A DNA stretch of 64,000 bases from Geothermobacter hydrogeniphilus (GTDB lineage Bacteria > Desulfobacterota > Desulfuromonadia > Desulfuromonadales > Geothermobacteraceae). Position 1 is the first letter of the stretch, and every line of letters begins with the position of its first letter. The notes under the pieces are model-generated. The model was given only the letters and a program-made list of their open reading frames with translations. It ran no database searches and had not been told where the DNA came from. Location of the stretch: the NCBI RefSeq assembly GCF_002093115.1, contig NZ_NAAD01000015.1:1-64000 (forward strand), in the 5' to 3' direction. Shown piece after piece: positions 34,538 through 42,830 of this stretch. The translations under genes were made by a program, and so were the position numbers.

Positions 34538-35981
34538 CTTCGTATTCCCGGAGTTGTCGGTACAGGTCAAGATAAGCGGCGGCCGAGCGTCGCCAGGAAA
34601 AATCCCGGCGCATGCCGCGTCGTATCAGCTTTTTCCAGTCGTCTTTTTCGGCAAACCGGGCCAGTGCCCGGTCGATGGCCCGCAGCAGGGCATCGGCTTC
34701 GGGGGCGTTGAAGCGGAATCCGGTACCCTGCTGAGGGTCGTCATCCATGTCGATCACGGTATCAGCCAGTCCTCCGGTGGCCCGGACCAGGGGAACCGCA
34801 CCGTAGCGCAGGGCAATCAGCTGTCCCAGACCGCAGGGTTCGTAACGACTCGGCATCATAAACAGATCGGCCCCGGCATAGATGCGGCGCGCCAGGGGTT
34901 CGTCAAAACTAAAGTGCAGGGCGACCTGGTGATGATCGCGCCGCAGGGATTCCAGTTGCCGGCGTATGTCCTCGTCTCCGGTGCCGAGCAGCACCAGCTG
35001 AATCGGTCGCTGCTGCAGTTTGTTCCAGATCTCCGCCAGCAGGTCAAGTCCTTTTTGCGGGACCAGCCTGGTGACCAGGGCGACAAGCAGCCGGTTTTCA
35101 TCCTCCTGCAGGCCGAGTTCCTGTTGCAGGTGCTGTTTGCAGCGGGCTTTGCCGGAGAGGTCGTCGGGATCGTAGTTCGCGGGCAGTTCGGTGTCCCGGC
35201 GAGGATTCCAGTCGTCGGGGTCTATACCGTTGAGAATGCCGCTCAGTCGCTCGCGCCGCTTCTGCAGAAGGTTCTCCAGGCCGGCTCCGTACTCCGGGGT
35301 GCAGATTTCCCGGGCGTAGTTCGGTGACACGGTGTTGATCCGATCGGCAAAGAGGATGCCGCTTTTGAGCAGGGAAATTTGGCCATGATGGGTGATCTGC
35401 TGCCGATGGGCGGGGTCCGGCCGGATGCCGGCCCGGTACAGATTGTAAGCCGGGAAAAGGCCCTGGTAGCCGAGATTGTGGATGGTGAACAGGGTTGTCA
35501 GGTCGCGAAAAAATGGCTCTTCGGCGTGATCGGTTTTCAGCAGCAGCGGGATCAGTCCGGTCTGCCAGTCATTGAGATGCAGAATGTCGGGGCGAAAACC
35601 ACCCTGTTTCAACAGGGCGAGAACCGCCCGGCAGAAAAAGCCGAAGCGTTCGATATTGTCGGGGTAGTCGCCGCTGGAATAACCGTAGAGCCCGGGGCGG
35701 TCGAAGAGTTCGGGTTGTTCAATGAACCAGGTCGTTATTCCGTCCCGGTCGAGTTCCAGCACCCGGGTCCGGCAACGGCGTGTCCCCAGTTCGATGGTGT
35801 AGTTCAGGCCGCTGTCCCGTGGCGAAAAACCTCGCCTGCCAACCTCCGGATAACAGGGCAGCACGACGCGCACCTCGTGACCGAGCCGGGTCAAGGCGCG
35901 CGGCAGGGCGCCGGCGACATCGGCGAGCCCACCGGTTTTGGCGAACGGGGCGACTTCGGAAGCGACCAGAAGAATTTTCAC
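34530..35981 (-). CDS. glgA: Glycogen synthase (ADP-glucose type)
   Basis: The 483-residue GT5 enzyme extends alpha-1,4-glucan from ADP-glucose. Hallmarks are VASEVAPFAKTGGLADV at the N-terminus (sugar-nucleotide binding), HLNDWQTGLIPLLL, TIHNLGYQG, NTVSPNYAREI and SRYEPCGLGQLIALRYGAVP (about 380-400) with the C-terminal catalytic glutamate. I start at GTG 35981 (VKILLVASEV), four bases after the upstream gene's stop; a longer frame overlapping that gene has no family support. It is part of an operon with a nucleotidyltransferase-mutase protein. Confidence 0.9.
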   Translation of the reverse strand: MKILLVASEVAPFAKTGGLADVAGALPRALTRLGHEVRVVLPCYPEVGRRGFSPRDSGLNYTIELGTRRCRTRVLELDRDGITTWFIEQPELFDRPGLYGYSSGDYPDNIERFGFFCRAVLALLKQGGFRPDILHLNDWQTGLIPLLLKTDHAEEPFFRDLTTLFTIHNLGYQGLFPAYNLYRAGIRPDPAHRQQITHHGQISLLKSGILFADRINTVSPNYAREICTPEYGAGLENLLQKRRERLSGILNGIDPDDWNPRRDTELPANYDPDDLSGKARCKQHLQQELGLQEDENRLLVALVTRLVPQKGLDLLAEIWNKLQQRPIQLVLLGTGDEDIRRQLESLRRDHHQVALHFSFDEPLARRIYAGADLFMMPSRYEPCGLGQLIALRYGAVPLVRATGGLADTVIDMDDDPQQGTGFRFNAPEADALLRAIDRALARFAEKDDWKKLIRRGMRRDFSWRRSAAAYLDLYRQLREYEDG

Positions 35982-35985
35982 AGTT

Positions 35986-38505
35986 TCAGGACTCTGCGGC
36001 GAGTTCGTCCCGCCAGTCGGTGGTCTTTTTCTGATAGTGGTGCAGCAGTTGCCGCGCCCGTTCCGGATCATCGGCTTCCGTAATGATATGGATCGCCGGA
36101 CGGTATTCATCCGGGAGTACCAGCGCCCAGGCGTCAGGTTCCTCGATTTTTACGCCGTCAATGAAGGAAGCGTTCCGCCCGGCCGAGTCCTCGCTCATGC
36201 GCCGCATGACCCCGCCCTTGTATTTCTGGCTGCAGGGAACCTGGCAGTTCAGGTAACTGCGACGGTGAACCGCCTGTCGCAGTTCGCTGAGGCGATGTTT
36301 GCCGGAGACCAGCAGTTCGAGAATCCTGGCGACGGCAAACAGGGCGTCGAAGTTGGCCTGGAAGTGAGTGAAGGCATAACGACCGTCAAGACTGGCGGCC
36401 AGCTGGGCATCCTCATCAAGGGCTGTTTCGATCAGGGCGCGGCCGTCAGCCTTGCAGCGGCGGATATCGAGATTTCCCTGTTGTGCCAGATCGTCGACGA
36501 TCCTCGGGGCGGCGACCGGCATCACCAGGCAGCCGGGGCGGCGTTCACGGCTGACCAGGGCGGTGATGGCGGTCAGGCTCTCCGCATGTTCCAGGACCTT
36601 CCCCTGATCATCGACGATGGTCAGGGTCTCACCTGATGGACCGATCCAGAAACCGGCCCGGGCCTTGAGGCTGACGACAATGTCCGATAATTGCCGCATC
36701 GCTTTTTCGATCTGGTGCGGAGTGGCTCCCGAGCCATGCTCGGCGACATGAGAGTTGAGTTCGACAACGTCGCAGCCGAGATCGCTCAGCAATTGCGGCA
36801 ACAGGTCTCCGGCCGGTGAGTGGTTGAGGTCGATAACGACCTTGGGGCGTTCCTGGCGCAGCAGGTGCGGATTAAGGGCCTGGAGAAAGCGTTTACGGTA
36901 GTCATCGTAGATGCGCGGCAACTCCAGGATGCTGCCGGGTTCACTGTGATGGACCCGGCGGAAGTTCTCCTGGTAATAGATACGTTCGACGTTGCGCGCC
37001 ATGGCAGTGGAAAATTCAAGCCCCTCGGCATCATAGAAGATCACTTCGGTGCTGGCCTGGTCGCGGGGTGACTGTCTGAAATAGACCCCGCCGACCTCGT
37101 CCGATGCCGCCAGCCGGCGACGCATGACCGGCAGGGAGGACATCTTGATGTCATGGACGTTGATTCCGGCTGACAACAGGCCGCCGACGAAGGAGCGTTT
37201 CAGCATCCGCGATGAACGGATGGTGTCCCGTCCGGCGAGGACCGAGGTGTTGCGCGGCAGGGTCGAACCGAAGGCGGCACCGAGCCGGGCGGTGAATTCA
37301 GGGGTCAGCTCGATGTTGGTCAGTCCGCTGATCAGCGGTCCTTCGAACAGTGTCTTGCGCCATTTTTCACCCCAGATCAGATTGCTGGTGACCGTGGCGC
37401 CGCTTTCGACCCGTTTGCGCGGCCAGATCCTGACGGCCGATTTCAACAGGGCCCGATCACCGATGGTGGTTTCGTCTCCGATCACCACCTGCCGTTCGAT
37501 GTCGACATCCTCGCCGATACGGACCCGGTGTCCAAGGACCGCCCCGGTGATCCTGGCTTTCCTGCGGACAAAGACGTTGTCCCAGAGAACAGTGTCGCGC
37601 AGTTCGGCACCGTCCTCGATGATGCAGTTGCGGCCGATGATGCAGTTGCCGACCCGGGCCCGGCCGCGGATCTGGCTGTTGCTGCCGAGGACCACCAGCC
37701 CTTCCAGCTGTCGCCTGGCGTCATCGTCGATCAGGGAGTCTTCGGCCGCGAAGAACTGCGGTCGGGCGGCGTCCGGTTCGCCCGGCAGCCCGACGTTGAT
37801 ACGCCCGGAGCAGATGTCGGCGCAGGCTTCAAGATAGGCGTCGGTATTGCCGATGTCGGCCCAGTAACCGTCGACCCGGCAGCCGAACAGTTCGACTCCC
37901 GCGGCAAGCATGGCCGGAAAGATGTCTCCTGACCAGTCACTCGGGCCGGAGTGGGGGATAAAGTCGAGAACCTGCGGTTCGACGACGTAGATGCCGGTAT
38001 TGACAGTGTCGGAAAAAACCTCGCCCGGTCCCGGTTTTTCCAGAAAACGACTGATGCGTCCTTCCTGGTCGGTGATGACCATCCCGTACTGGAAGGGATC
38101 GGGGACCGGCTTCAGGGCGATGGTGGCGATAGCCTGATGCTGCCGGTGGAACCGCAGAACGCTGTCAAAGTCGATATCGGTCAGCAGGTCGCCGCAGACC
38201 ACCAGGAAGCGTTGATCGAGAAATTTGGCAGCGGCCTTTATCGCGCCGGCGGTTCCCAGGTCTTCCAGCGGCGTGACATAGGTGATATGGACGCCGAATT
38301 CGCTGCCGTCGCGGAAATAATTCTTGATGATTTCCGGCTGGTGGTAGAGCAGCAGGATCAACTCATCGATGCCGTGAGCCTTGAGGCGTTCGATGACATG
38401 CAGCATGATCGGCCGGTTGGCCAGGGGGATCATGGGTTTCGGCAGGTTGATACTCAACGGCTGGATGCGGGTGCCGAAGCCCCCGGCCATGATCACGGCT
38501 TTCAA
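35986..38505 (-). CDS. Sugar nucleotidyltransferase-phosphomannomutase-like fusion
   Basis: The 839-residue fusion begins with a nucleotidyltransferase domain (MKAVIMAGGFGTRIQPL; about 1-235, with GDLLTDIDF and YWADIGNTDAYLEA). A left-handed beta-helix of hexapeptides follows (about 245-365). About 375-830 is an alpha-D-phosphohexomutase-like region. The mutase phosphoserine loop, normally TASHNP, reads VYFRQSPRDQAS here, and a DLNHSPAGDLLP block replaces the usual metal loop, so mutase activity is doubtful. The start is TTG 38505, supported by GGGAGG 5-10 bases upstream. It shares an operon with glgA and probably makes NDP-sugar. Confidence 0.88.
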   Translation of the reverse strand: MKAVIMAGGFGTRIQPLSINLPKPMIPLANRPIMLHVIERLKAHGIDELILLLYHQPEIIKNYFRDGSEFGVHITYVTPLEDLGTAGAIKAAAKFLDQRFLVVCGDLLTDIDFDSVLRFHRQHQAIATIALKPVPDPFQYGMVITDQEGRISRFLEKPGPGEVFSDTVNTGIYVVEPQVLDFIPHSGPSDWSGDIFPAMLAAGVELFGCRVDGYWADIGNTDAYLEACADICSGRINVGLPGEPDAARPQFFAAEDSLIDDDARRQLEGLVVLGSNSQIRGRARVGNCIIGRNCIIEDGAELRDTVLWDNVFVRRKARITGAVLGHRVRIGEDVDIERQVVIGDETTIGDRALLKSAVRIWPRKRVESGATVTSNLIWGEKWRKTLFEGPLISGLTNIELTPEFTARLGAAFGSTLPRNTSVLAGRDTIRSSRMLKRSFVGGLLSAGINVHDIKMSSLPVMRRRLAASDEVGGVYFRQSPRDQASTEVIFYDAEGLEFSTAMARNVERIYYQENFRRVHHSEPGSILELPRIYDDYRKRFLQALNPHLLRQERPKVVIDLNHSPAGDLLPQLLSDLGCDVVELNSHVAEHGSGATPHQIEKAMRQLSDIVVSLKARAGFWIGPSGETLTIVDDQGKVLEHAESLTAITALVSRERRPGCLVMPVAAPRIVDDLAQQGNLDIRRCKADGRALIETALDEDAQLAASLDGRYAFTHFQANFDALFAVARILELLVSGKHRLSELRQAVHRRSYLNCQVPCSQKYKGGVMRRMSEDSAGRNASFIDGVKIEEPDAWALVLPDEYRPAIHIITEADDPERARQLLHHYQKKTTDWRDELAAES

Positions 38506-38687
38506 AGAGTCCTCCCGGGAAAGTCATTTCAATGGGCGATTGTCACGGTTGCGCGGTAGTTCCTGGTTCTGGATCAGTAGAACTTTTCAAGTATATCAAT
38601 CCTTTCAGGGGCTGCAACGGTTTGTGACGGGCAGGTTGAGAATGGAAGGGACTTGCCGGATCTGGTCGGGCATGTCATAAAGACCGC

Positions 38688-39614
38688 ATGCGGTCGAAGC
38701 GCTACAATCTGTTTTCCGAGGACCTCAAGCAACGCTTCGGCGGTCGGGTGCACAAGATTTCCGTCGATGCCGGTTTCGGTTGCCCCCATCGCGATGGCGG
38801 CCGCCGGGGGGGTGGGTGTATTTTCTGTGATCCGGGAGGATCGGGCTCCTTCGGCCTGGAACGTCGGCTCTCGGTTCGCGGGCAGATCGAGGCGGGTAAG
38901 GAGGTCATGACCCGCAAGTACAAGGCAAAACACTTCATGGCTTATTTTCAGCCATTTTCAAACACGTTTGCCCCGGTGGCACGATTGCGGACGCTCTACG
39001 ATGAAGCCCTCGCCGTAGCCGATGTCATCGGTTTTTCGGTCGGGACCCGGCCCGACTGTCTACCGGATGAGGTTCTCGACCTGCTTGCCGACTACCATCG
39101 CCGGACCTGTTTCTGGCTGGAGATCGGTTTGCAGAGCAGCCATGATGCGACCCTGGAGTGGCTGCGCCGCGGTCACGACTATGCCTGCTTCCTCGATAGC
39201 TACCGGCGGGCGAAGGAACGGGGACTCAAGGTCTGTGTCCACGTTATCCTCGGCTTGCCGGGTGAATCGCGCCGGCAGGTGCTGCAGACGGCTGACGAGA
39301 TGGCTCGATTGCGGGTTGACGGCATCAAGCTGCACCTGCTGCATGTGATGAAGGGGACGGTTTTGGGTGAGCGCTACCGGGCCGGGGAATTCCGCCTGCT
39401 GGAGCGGGATGAGTATGTCACGCTGGTCTGCGATGTCCTCGAACGGCTGCACCCGGCAACCCTGATCCATCGCCTGACCGGTGACGGCCCGCGAGACTAC
39501 CTGCTGGCGCCGCTCTGGTCACTGAAGAAATGGGAAGTCCTCAACGCCATCGACGCCGAGCTGGAACAGCGCAGCACCCGGCAGGGAAGCCGGGCAGGAA
39601 AACAGGAGTTTTAA
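38688..39614 (+). CDS. Radical SAM protein, YhcC/TIGR01212 family
   Basis: The 308-residue protein has the family N-terminus (FGGRVHKISVDAGFGCPHRD) and a cysteine spacing CPHRDGGRRGGGCIFC that ligates the [4Fe-4S] cluster, unusual because the first Cys is far from the other two. FWLEIGLQSSHDATLEWLRRGH and HVILGLPGE are further family blocks. The reaction is unknown. It is divergent from the glycan operon, and the next gene starts 3 bases after its stop. No strong Shine-Dalgarno precedes ATG 38688, so the start is the least certain part. Confidence 0.88.
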   Translation: MRSKRYNLFSEDLKQRFGGRVHKISVDAGFGCPHRDGGRRGGGCIFCDPGGSGSFGLERRLSVRGQIEAGKEVMTRKYKAKHFMAYFQPFSNTFAPVARLRTLYDEALAVADVIGFSVGTRPDCLPDEVLDLLADYHRRTCFWLEIGLQSSHDATLEWLRRGHDYACFLDSYRRAKERGLKVCVHVILGLPGESRRQVLQTADEMARLRVDGIKLHLLHVMKGTVLGERYRAGEFRLLERDEYVTLVCDVLERLHPATLIHRLTGDGPRDYLLAPLWSLKKWEVLNAIDAELEQRSTRQGSRAGKQEF

Positions 39615-39616
39615 TC

Positions 39617-40108
39617 GTGGATATTCTGATCCTGACGGCCGGCGGTACCATCGACAAGATCTATTTCGACGCCAAAAGCAGTTTTCAGGTCGGCGAATCA
39701 CCGATCGGCGAGTTGCTCAGGGAAGCGAACCTGACTCTCGACGTCGAGGTGCGATCCGTGCTGCGCAAGGACAGCCTGGAGATGACCGATGCCGATCGCG
39801 CTCTGCTTCGACAGGCCGTGGAAGAGGCGACTGCCGAAAAGATTGTCATCACCCATGGCACCGATACCATGGTTGAAACCGGCAAGGCACTGGCCGGCAT
39901 AACCGGCAAAACAATAGTTCTGACCGGTGCCATGCAGCCGGCCCGGTTCCGCTCCACCGATGCGCTGTTCAATGTTGCCAGCGCCCTGACCGCGTCCCAG
40001 ATTCTTCCGGCCGGAGTCTACATCGCCATGAATGGCCGCATCTTAGACCCGCGCCGGGCGCGTAAGAATGTGGCGGCGAACCGGTTTGAACTTCTGACCG
40101 AAAGCTGA
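39617..40108 (+). CDS. Half-length asparaginase-domain protein
   Basis: The 163-residue protein matches only the N-terminal domain of asparaginases. Both threonine motifs are present: LTAGGTIDKIYF (about 6-17) and THGTDTMVETGKAL (about 76-89). The C-terminal domain, which completes the active-site dimer interface in classical enzymes, is absent; the ORF closes cleanly at ESFEL-like residues, so it is a known short variant rather than a break. GTG 39617 is chosen since AGGAG lies 8 bases upstream. The gene follows the radical SAM gene closely, so co-transcription is likely. Confidence 0.75.
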   Translation: MDILILTAGGTIDKIYFDAKSSFQVGESPIGELLREANLTLDVEVRSVLRKDSLEMTDADRALLRQAVEEATAEKIVITHGTDTMVETGKALAGITGKTIVLTGAMQPARFRSTDALFNVASALTASQILPAGVYIAMNGRILDPRRARKNVAANRFELLTES

Positions 40109-40169
40109 CCGTACCCAAATCGTTTTCCAACCTTTTCCCCTCATGTTCACGTCCAAAGGAGAAAAGACT

Positions 40170-40625
40170 ATGGAAAAACGAGTTGAACTGAGCTTTCCCG
40201 GCCCCTTTTTTGAGCAGGCCTGCAAGGTGCTGCTCTCCTTCCTGCTGCTGGCACTGCTGGGGACGATCGGCGCCGGCATTGCCCGCACCTTTGTCGACCT
40301 GCTTTCCAGCCTGACGACTCTGGTTGATCCGGGAGGTACCGAGTACTTTTTCCGGGATATCCTGGTCGATGTGCTGACAGTCCTGGCACTGATCGAAGTC
40401 TTTCGCACCGCCATGAGTTACCTGGTCGAAGGACGGGTCAAGGTGACCTACATTATCGACACGGTGCTGGTGGCGCTTTTGACTGAAGTCCTCGCTTTCT
40501 GGTACCGGGAAATGGACGTGAATCGGATGCTGATGGTGATCGCCCTGGTGGTGAGTCTGATGTTCGTGCGCATTATGGCGATTCGATTTTCACCGAAGCG
40601 GAGGGAGCTTGTGGAAGGGTTGTAG
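40170..40625 (+). CDS. PsiE-like membrane protein
   Basis: A 151-residue protein with four hydrophobic segments (about 18-42, 62-80, 90-108 and 118-135). It fits the phosphate-starvation-inducible PsiE family (DILVDVLTVLALIEVFRT, then YIIDTVLVALLTEVLAFWY). Its function in any organism is poorly known. AAAGGAG lies 8 bases upstream of ATG 40170, which I prefer to an earlier in-frame ATG. It follows the asparaginase-like gene at 61 bases. Confidence 0.75.
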   Translation: MEKRVELSFPGPFFEQACKVLLSFLLLALLGTIGAGIARTFVDLLSSLTTLVDPGGTEYFFRDILVDVLTVLALIEVFRTAMSYLVEGRVKVTYIIDTVLVALLTEVLAFWYREMDVNRMLMVIALVVSLMFVRIMAIRFSPKRRELVEGL

Positions 40626-40799
40626 GTGGATGAGGGTCCGGAAGTTTGTCAGCCCGGCAAAAGGACCGGCGATCACCCCGTTCGGCAGCAACCCTGCCCG
40701 GTCGGCCTGAATACGCGGTCAGCTGGAAAGCCGGCTTTCAGGCCAGGGTGTTTTCACGCAACCATACATCGGCCGGCCTGATGGCGAATTCCGGACCAT

Positions 40800-40940
40800 C
40801 TATTCTGAGTCCGTGGTTTCGGTCTCCTGGTCCGTCAGCCCCTTCTGTTCCTGGCGGCGTTTCAGCTTCTCTTCTTTTTTTGCTTTTTTCGCCAGTTCTT
40901 TCTGGCGTTTTTCATAGTTGTAATTTGGTTTTCTGGCCAT
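40800..40940 (-). CDS. Small conserved lysine-rich protein
   Basis: A 46-residue, highly basic protein (MARKPNYNYEKRQKELAKKA...) with an acidic, Ser/Thr-rich tail. The N-terminal RKPNYNYEKRQKELAKK stretch is found in many proteobacterial small proteins of unknown role. GGAGG lies about 9 bases before the ATG. It stands between a terminator and the PsiE gene. Confidence 0.7.
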   Translation of the reverse strand: MARKPNYNYEKRQKELAKKAKKEEKLKRRQEQKGLTDQETETTDSE

Positions 40941-40983
40941 TGATTCCATCCCTCCCCGGGACGTTGTTTTGACTGCGGGCAGT

Positions 40984-41012
40984 AAAAAGCCCCGCGTAGA
41001 TCGCGGGGCCTT
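40984..41012 (-). terminator. Terminator downstream of csp
   Basis: GCCCCGCG (40989-40996) pairs with CGCGGGGC (41002-41009). On the minus strand it is followed by five T. It lies 56 bases past the csp stop codon. Confidence 0.85.
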
Positions 41013-41067
41013 TTGAACAAATACGAAAAACCGGAAGACAGTCGTTACTGACGACGTCCCGCGGATT

Positions 41068-41268
41068 TCAGATTTTGCGCACGCCGGCCGACTGCGGGCC
41101 TTTCTGCCCCTGGGTGACGTCGAAGCTGACACGGTCTCCCTCGGCGAGAGATTTGAAGCCGTCCCCTTGAATTTCAGAAAAATGAACGAACACATCGGGT
41201 CCATTGTCCTGTTCGATAAAACCGAAACCTTTTGCGTCGTTAAACCATTTCACAGTACCTTCAGCCAT
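41068..41268 (-). CDS. Cold-shock domain protein
   Basis: The 66-residue protein is a single cold-shock (OB-fold) domain. The RNA-binding motifs RNP1 (KGFGFI, about 13-18) and RNP2 (VFVHFS, about 26-31) are intact. It binds single-stranded RNA or DNA as a chaperone. GGAG precedes ATG 41268. The leader is long (at least ~100 bases) and contains a terminator-like hairpin at 41332-41366, so expression may be controlled by early termination or temperature-dependent folding. Confidence 0.95.
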   Translation of the reverse strand: MAEGTVKWFNDAKGFGFIEQDNGPDVFVHFSEIQGDGFKSLAEGDRVSFDVTQGQKGPQSAGVRKI

Positions 41269-41331
41269 CTTTTTTCTCCACGTTTCCCTTGTTGGGAACT
41301 TTTTGTTGTGCCGGTCAGTTGCCCGGAAAAT

Positions 41332-41366
41332 AAAAAAACACGCATCCCAAACGGGTCTGCGTGTTT
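41332..41366 (-). promoter_or_regulatory. Terminator-like hairpin in the csp leader
   Basis: AAACACGCA (41336-41344) pairs with TGCGTGTTT (41358-41366), with an inner CCC/GGG pairing. On the minus strand seven T follow. It ends 64 bases before the csp start, so it is either a leader attenuator or the end of an upstream transcript; no minus-strand gene lies immediately upstream, which favours the former. Confidence 0.65.
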
Positions 41367-41496
41367 TGATCCATGTTGACACCTTGTCAAGCGGTTGGGC
41401 GTCGAAAAAAACCTGCACAAACTTGCTTAGTTGGATCGACTCTAGCACGTACCGGATATGAAAGGCAAGGGTTAAGTTGAAAATTCAAGGATCAGG

Positions 41497-41560
41497 TCTG
41501 AATCAGTGAGCCCGGCCAAGCACTTGCACTCGCCATCCAACAGGAACGCACGGATTCAGG
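41497..41560. repeat. Palindromic repeat family, copy C
   Basis: TCTGAATCAGTGAG at 41497-41510 is inverted at 41546-41560 (ACGCACGGATTCAGG). It overlaps the spacer just downstream of the YaiI/UPF0178 gene. Confidence 0.7.
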
Positions 41561-42037
41561 TCAGGGTGAATGGGTGTTTCCCGGTGCCGGTGACACCGTC
41601 CTTGCCAGGAGCTGGTCGAGGCGGTTGGCAAAGGCCTGGCGGTCGGATTTTTTCAATGGCGGCGGGCCTCCGGTTTCGATGCCGCTGCCGCGCAGCTCGT
41701 CGAGCAGGTTACGCATGCTCAGCCGTTCGTGGATGTTGTCCCGGTCGATCACGTCACCGCGTGGTCCGAGAACGTGGACCCGATTGTCGACCAACTGCGC
41801 CGCCAGCGGGATGTCGGCGGTAATCACCAGGTCTCCCGCTTCGGCTTCGGCAGCGATGTGCGCGTCCGCGACGTCCATCCCGGCCGCGACCCGGATGGTG
41901 GTAATGTGCGGAGAGGGGGGTACCTTCAGGGGTTGGTTGGCCACCAGGGTCAGCCTGATCCCGGTTCTTGCCGCGGCGCGGTAGAGGATCTCCTTGACGC
42001 TTTTCGGACAAGCGTCGGCATCGACCCATATCTGCAT
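41561..42037 (-). CDS. YaiI/YqxD (UPF0178) family protein
   Basis: The 158-residue protein has the UPF0178 pattern: MQIWVDADACPKSVKEILYRAA at the N-terminus, VVAAG-like IRVAAGMDVADAHIAAEA, and DLVITADIPLAAQLVDNRVHVLGPRGDVI. The acidic residues and fold resemble PIN-type nucleases, but activity has not been established. The start is ATG 42037 (MQIWVDAD), where homology begins. It lies just before the zinc-ribbon gene on the same strand. Confidence 0.85.
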   Translation of the reverse strand: MQIWVDADACPKSVKEILYRAAARTGIRLTLVANQPLKVPPSPHITTIRVAAGMDVADAHIAAEAEAGDLVITADIPLAAQLVDNRVHVLGPRGDVIDRDNIHERLSMRNLLDELRGSGIETGGPPPLKKSDRQAFANRLDQLLARTVSPAPGNTHSP

Positions 42038-42065
42038 GTTCGAAATCCGGATTCCTGGTGGCGGT

Positions 42066-42470
42066 TTATTTGCAGCGCATGGTTTTTCGGCCATCCTCGA
42101 ACAGGACATCGACTTTGCGCGCGCCGGCGATTCGCTGGACCAGGCCCAGGCCGAAGAGCGGGTGGTTGATCAGGTTGTTGACCCGATACTCGCCGTCCAT
42201 GGAGTAGTCCCTGGCCGCAGCACTGTCCAGGCTGGGACGCAACTCCTCCCATTCCTTGCGTTCGGCAATCCTCGGGTCAACGGGTTTTCGTGTCGCCGGT
42301 TTTCTCGGTGCCGTGGGCGGGCGGTACTTGTGTTGCCTGTCGCAGGTGCCGCATTGGACTTTTTCCGGTCCTTCCTCGCCCATGATGATGATGGTGTGCG
42401 AGGTGTTTTTCCGGCACTTGGTGCAGCGGGCTTCAATCGGATCGCCTGTTGATGGAGCCGTTTCTGACAT
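42066..42470 (-). CDS. Zinc-ribbon protein with SH3-like C-terminal block
   Basis: A 134-residue protein. Two CxxC pairs (CTKC and CGTC, about residues 16-19 and 40-43) form a zinc ribbon. A basic linker follows (YRPPTAPRKPATRKP). The C-terminal ~40 residues (YRVNNLINHPLFGLGLVQRI, then KVDVLFEDGRKTMRCK) resemble the small barrel found at the end of UvrD-type helicases. The combination suggests a nucleic-acid or polymerase-binding adaptor, but this is inferred. ATG 42470 is selected for MSETAPSTGDPIEARC. Confidence 0.65.
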   Translation of the reverse strand: MSETAPSTGDPIEARCTKCRKNTSHTIIIMGEEGPEKVQCGTCDRQHKYRPPTAPRKPATRKPVDPRIAERKEWEELRPSLDSAAARDYSMDGEYRVNNLINHPLFGLGLVQRIAGARKVDVLFEDGRKTMRCK

Positions 42471-42830
42471 GATCGTCCTTCCTTGTCTGGGGGAGGCGGC
42501 AGGTGGCAAAGACTGAACTCGCGGTGCCGGAAAGGCTCCCGTCGATTCAATTTTCTGACGACACTGCCGGGCTTCAGGGCCAGCTTTTCAGATTGTCGCA
42601 GCCCTCAGCACCGGATGGCACTGGAGGGCTGTCGAGATTGTGAAGGTGTTTCAGGAAGGCGGATGGTCGATCCCGTTTCGTTTTTCTCGGCTGGTCAGCT
42701 TTCCCTACATACATATTAAACAAGCATACACCCTGTTGCCGGTAAAGGAAACCGTGAGAGCCGAAAAAGCGGATCCGGCATGAACTCGCGGGTTCAGGTT
42801 GAAGGCGCGACCGACCTCCTGCTGATCGAT
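42471..42830. other. Gene-free gap between helicase and zinc-ribbon genes
   Basis: About 360 bases carry no credible gene. Two weak sequences resembling the CCTGAATC repeat arms are present (near 42510 and at 42781-42798, TGAACTCGCGGGTTCA). The latter may form a weak hairpin after the helicase gene. Confidence 0.4.
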
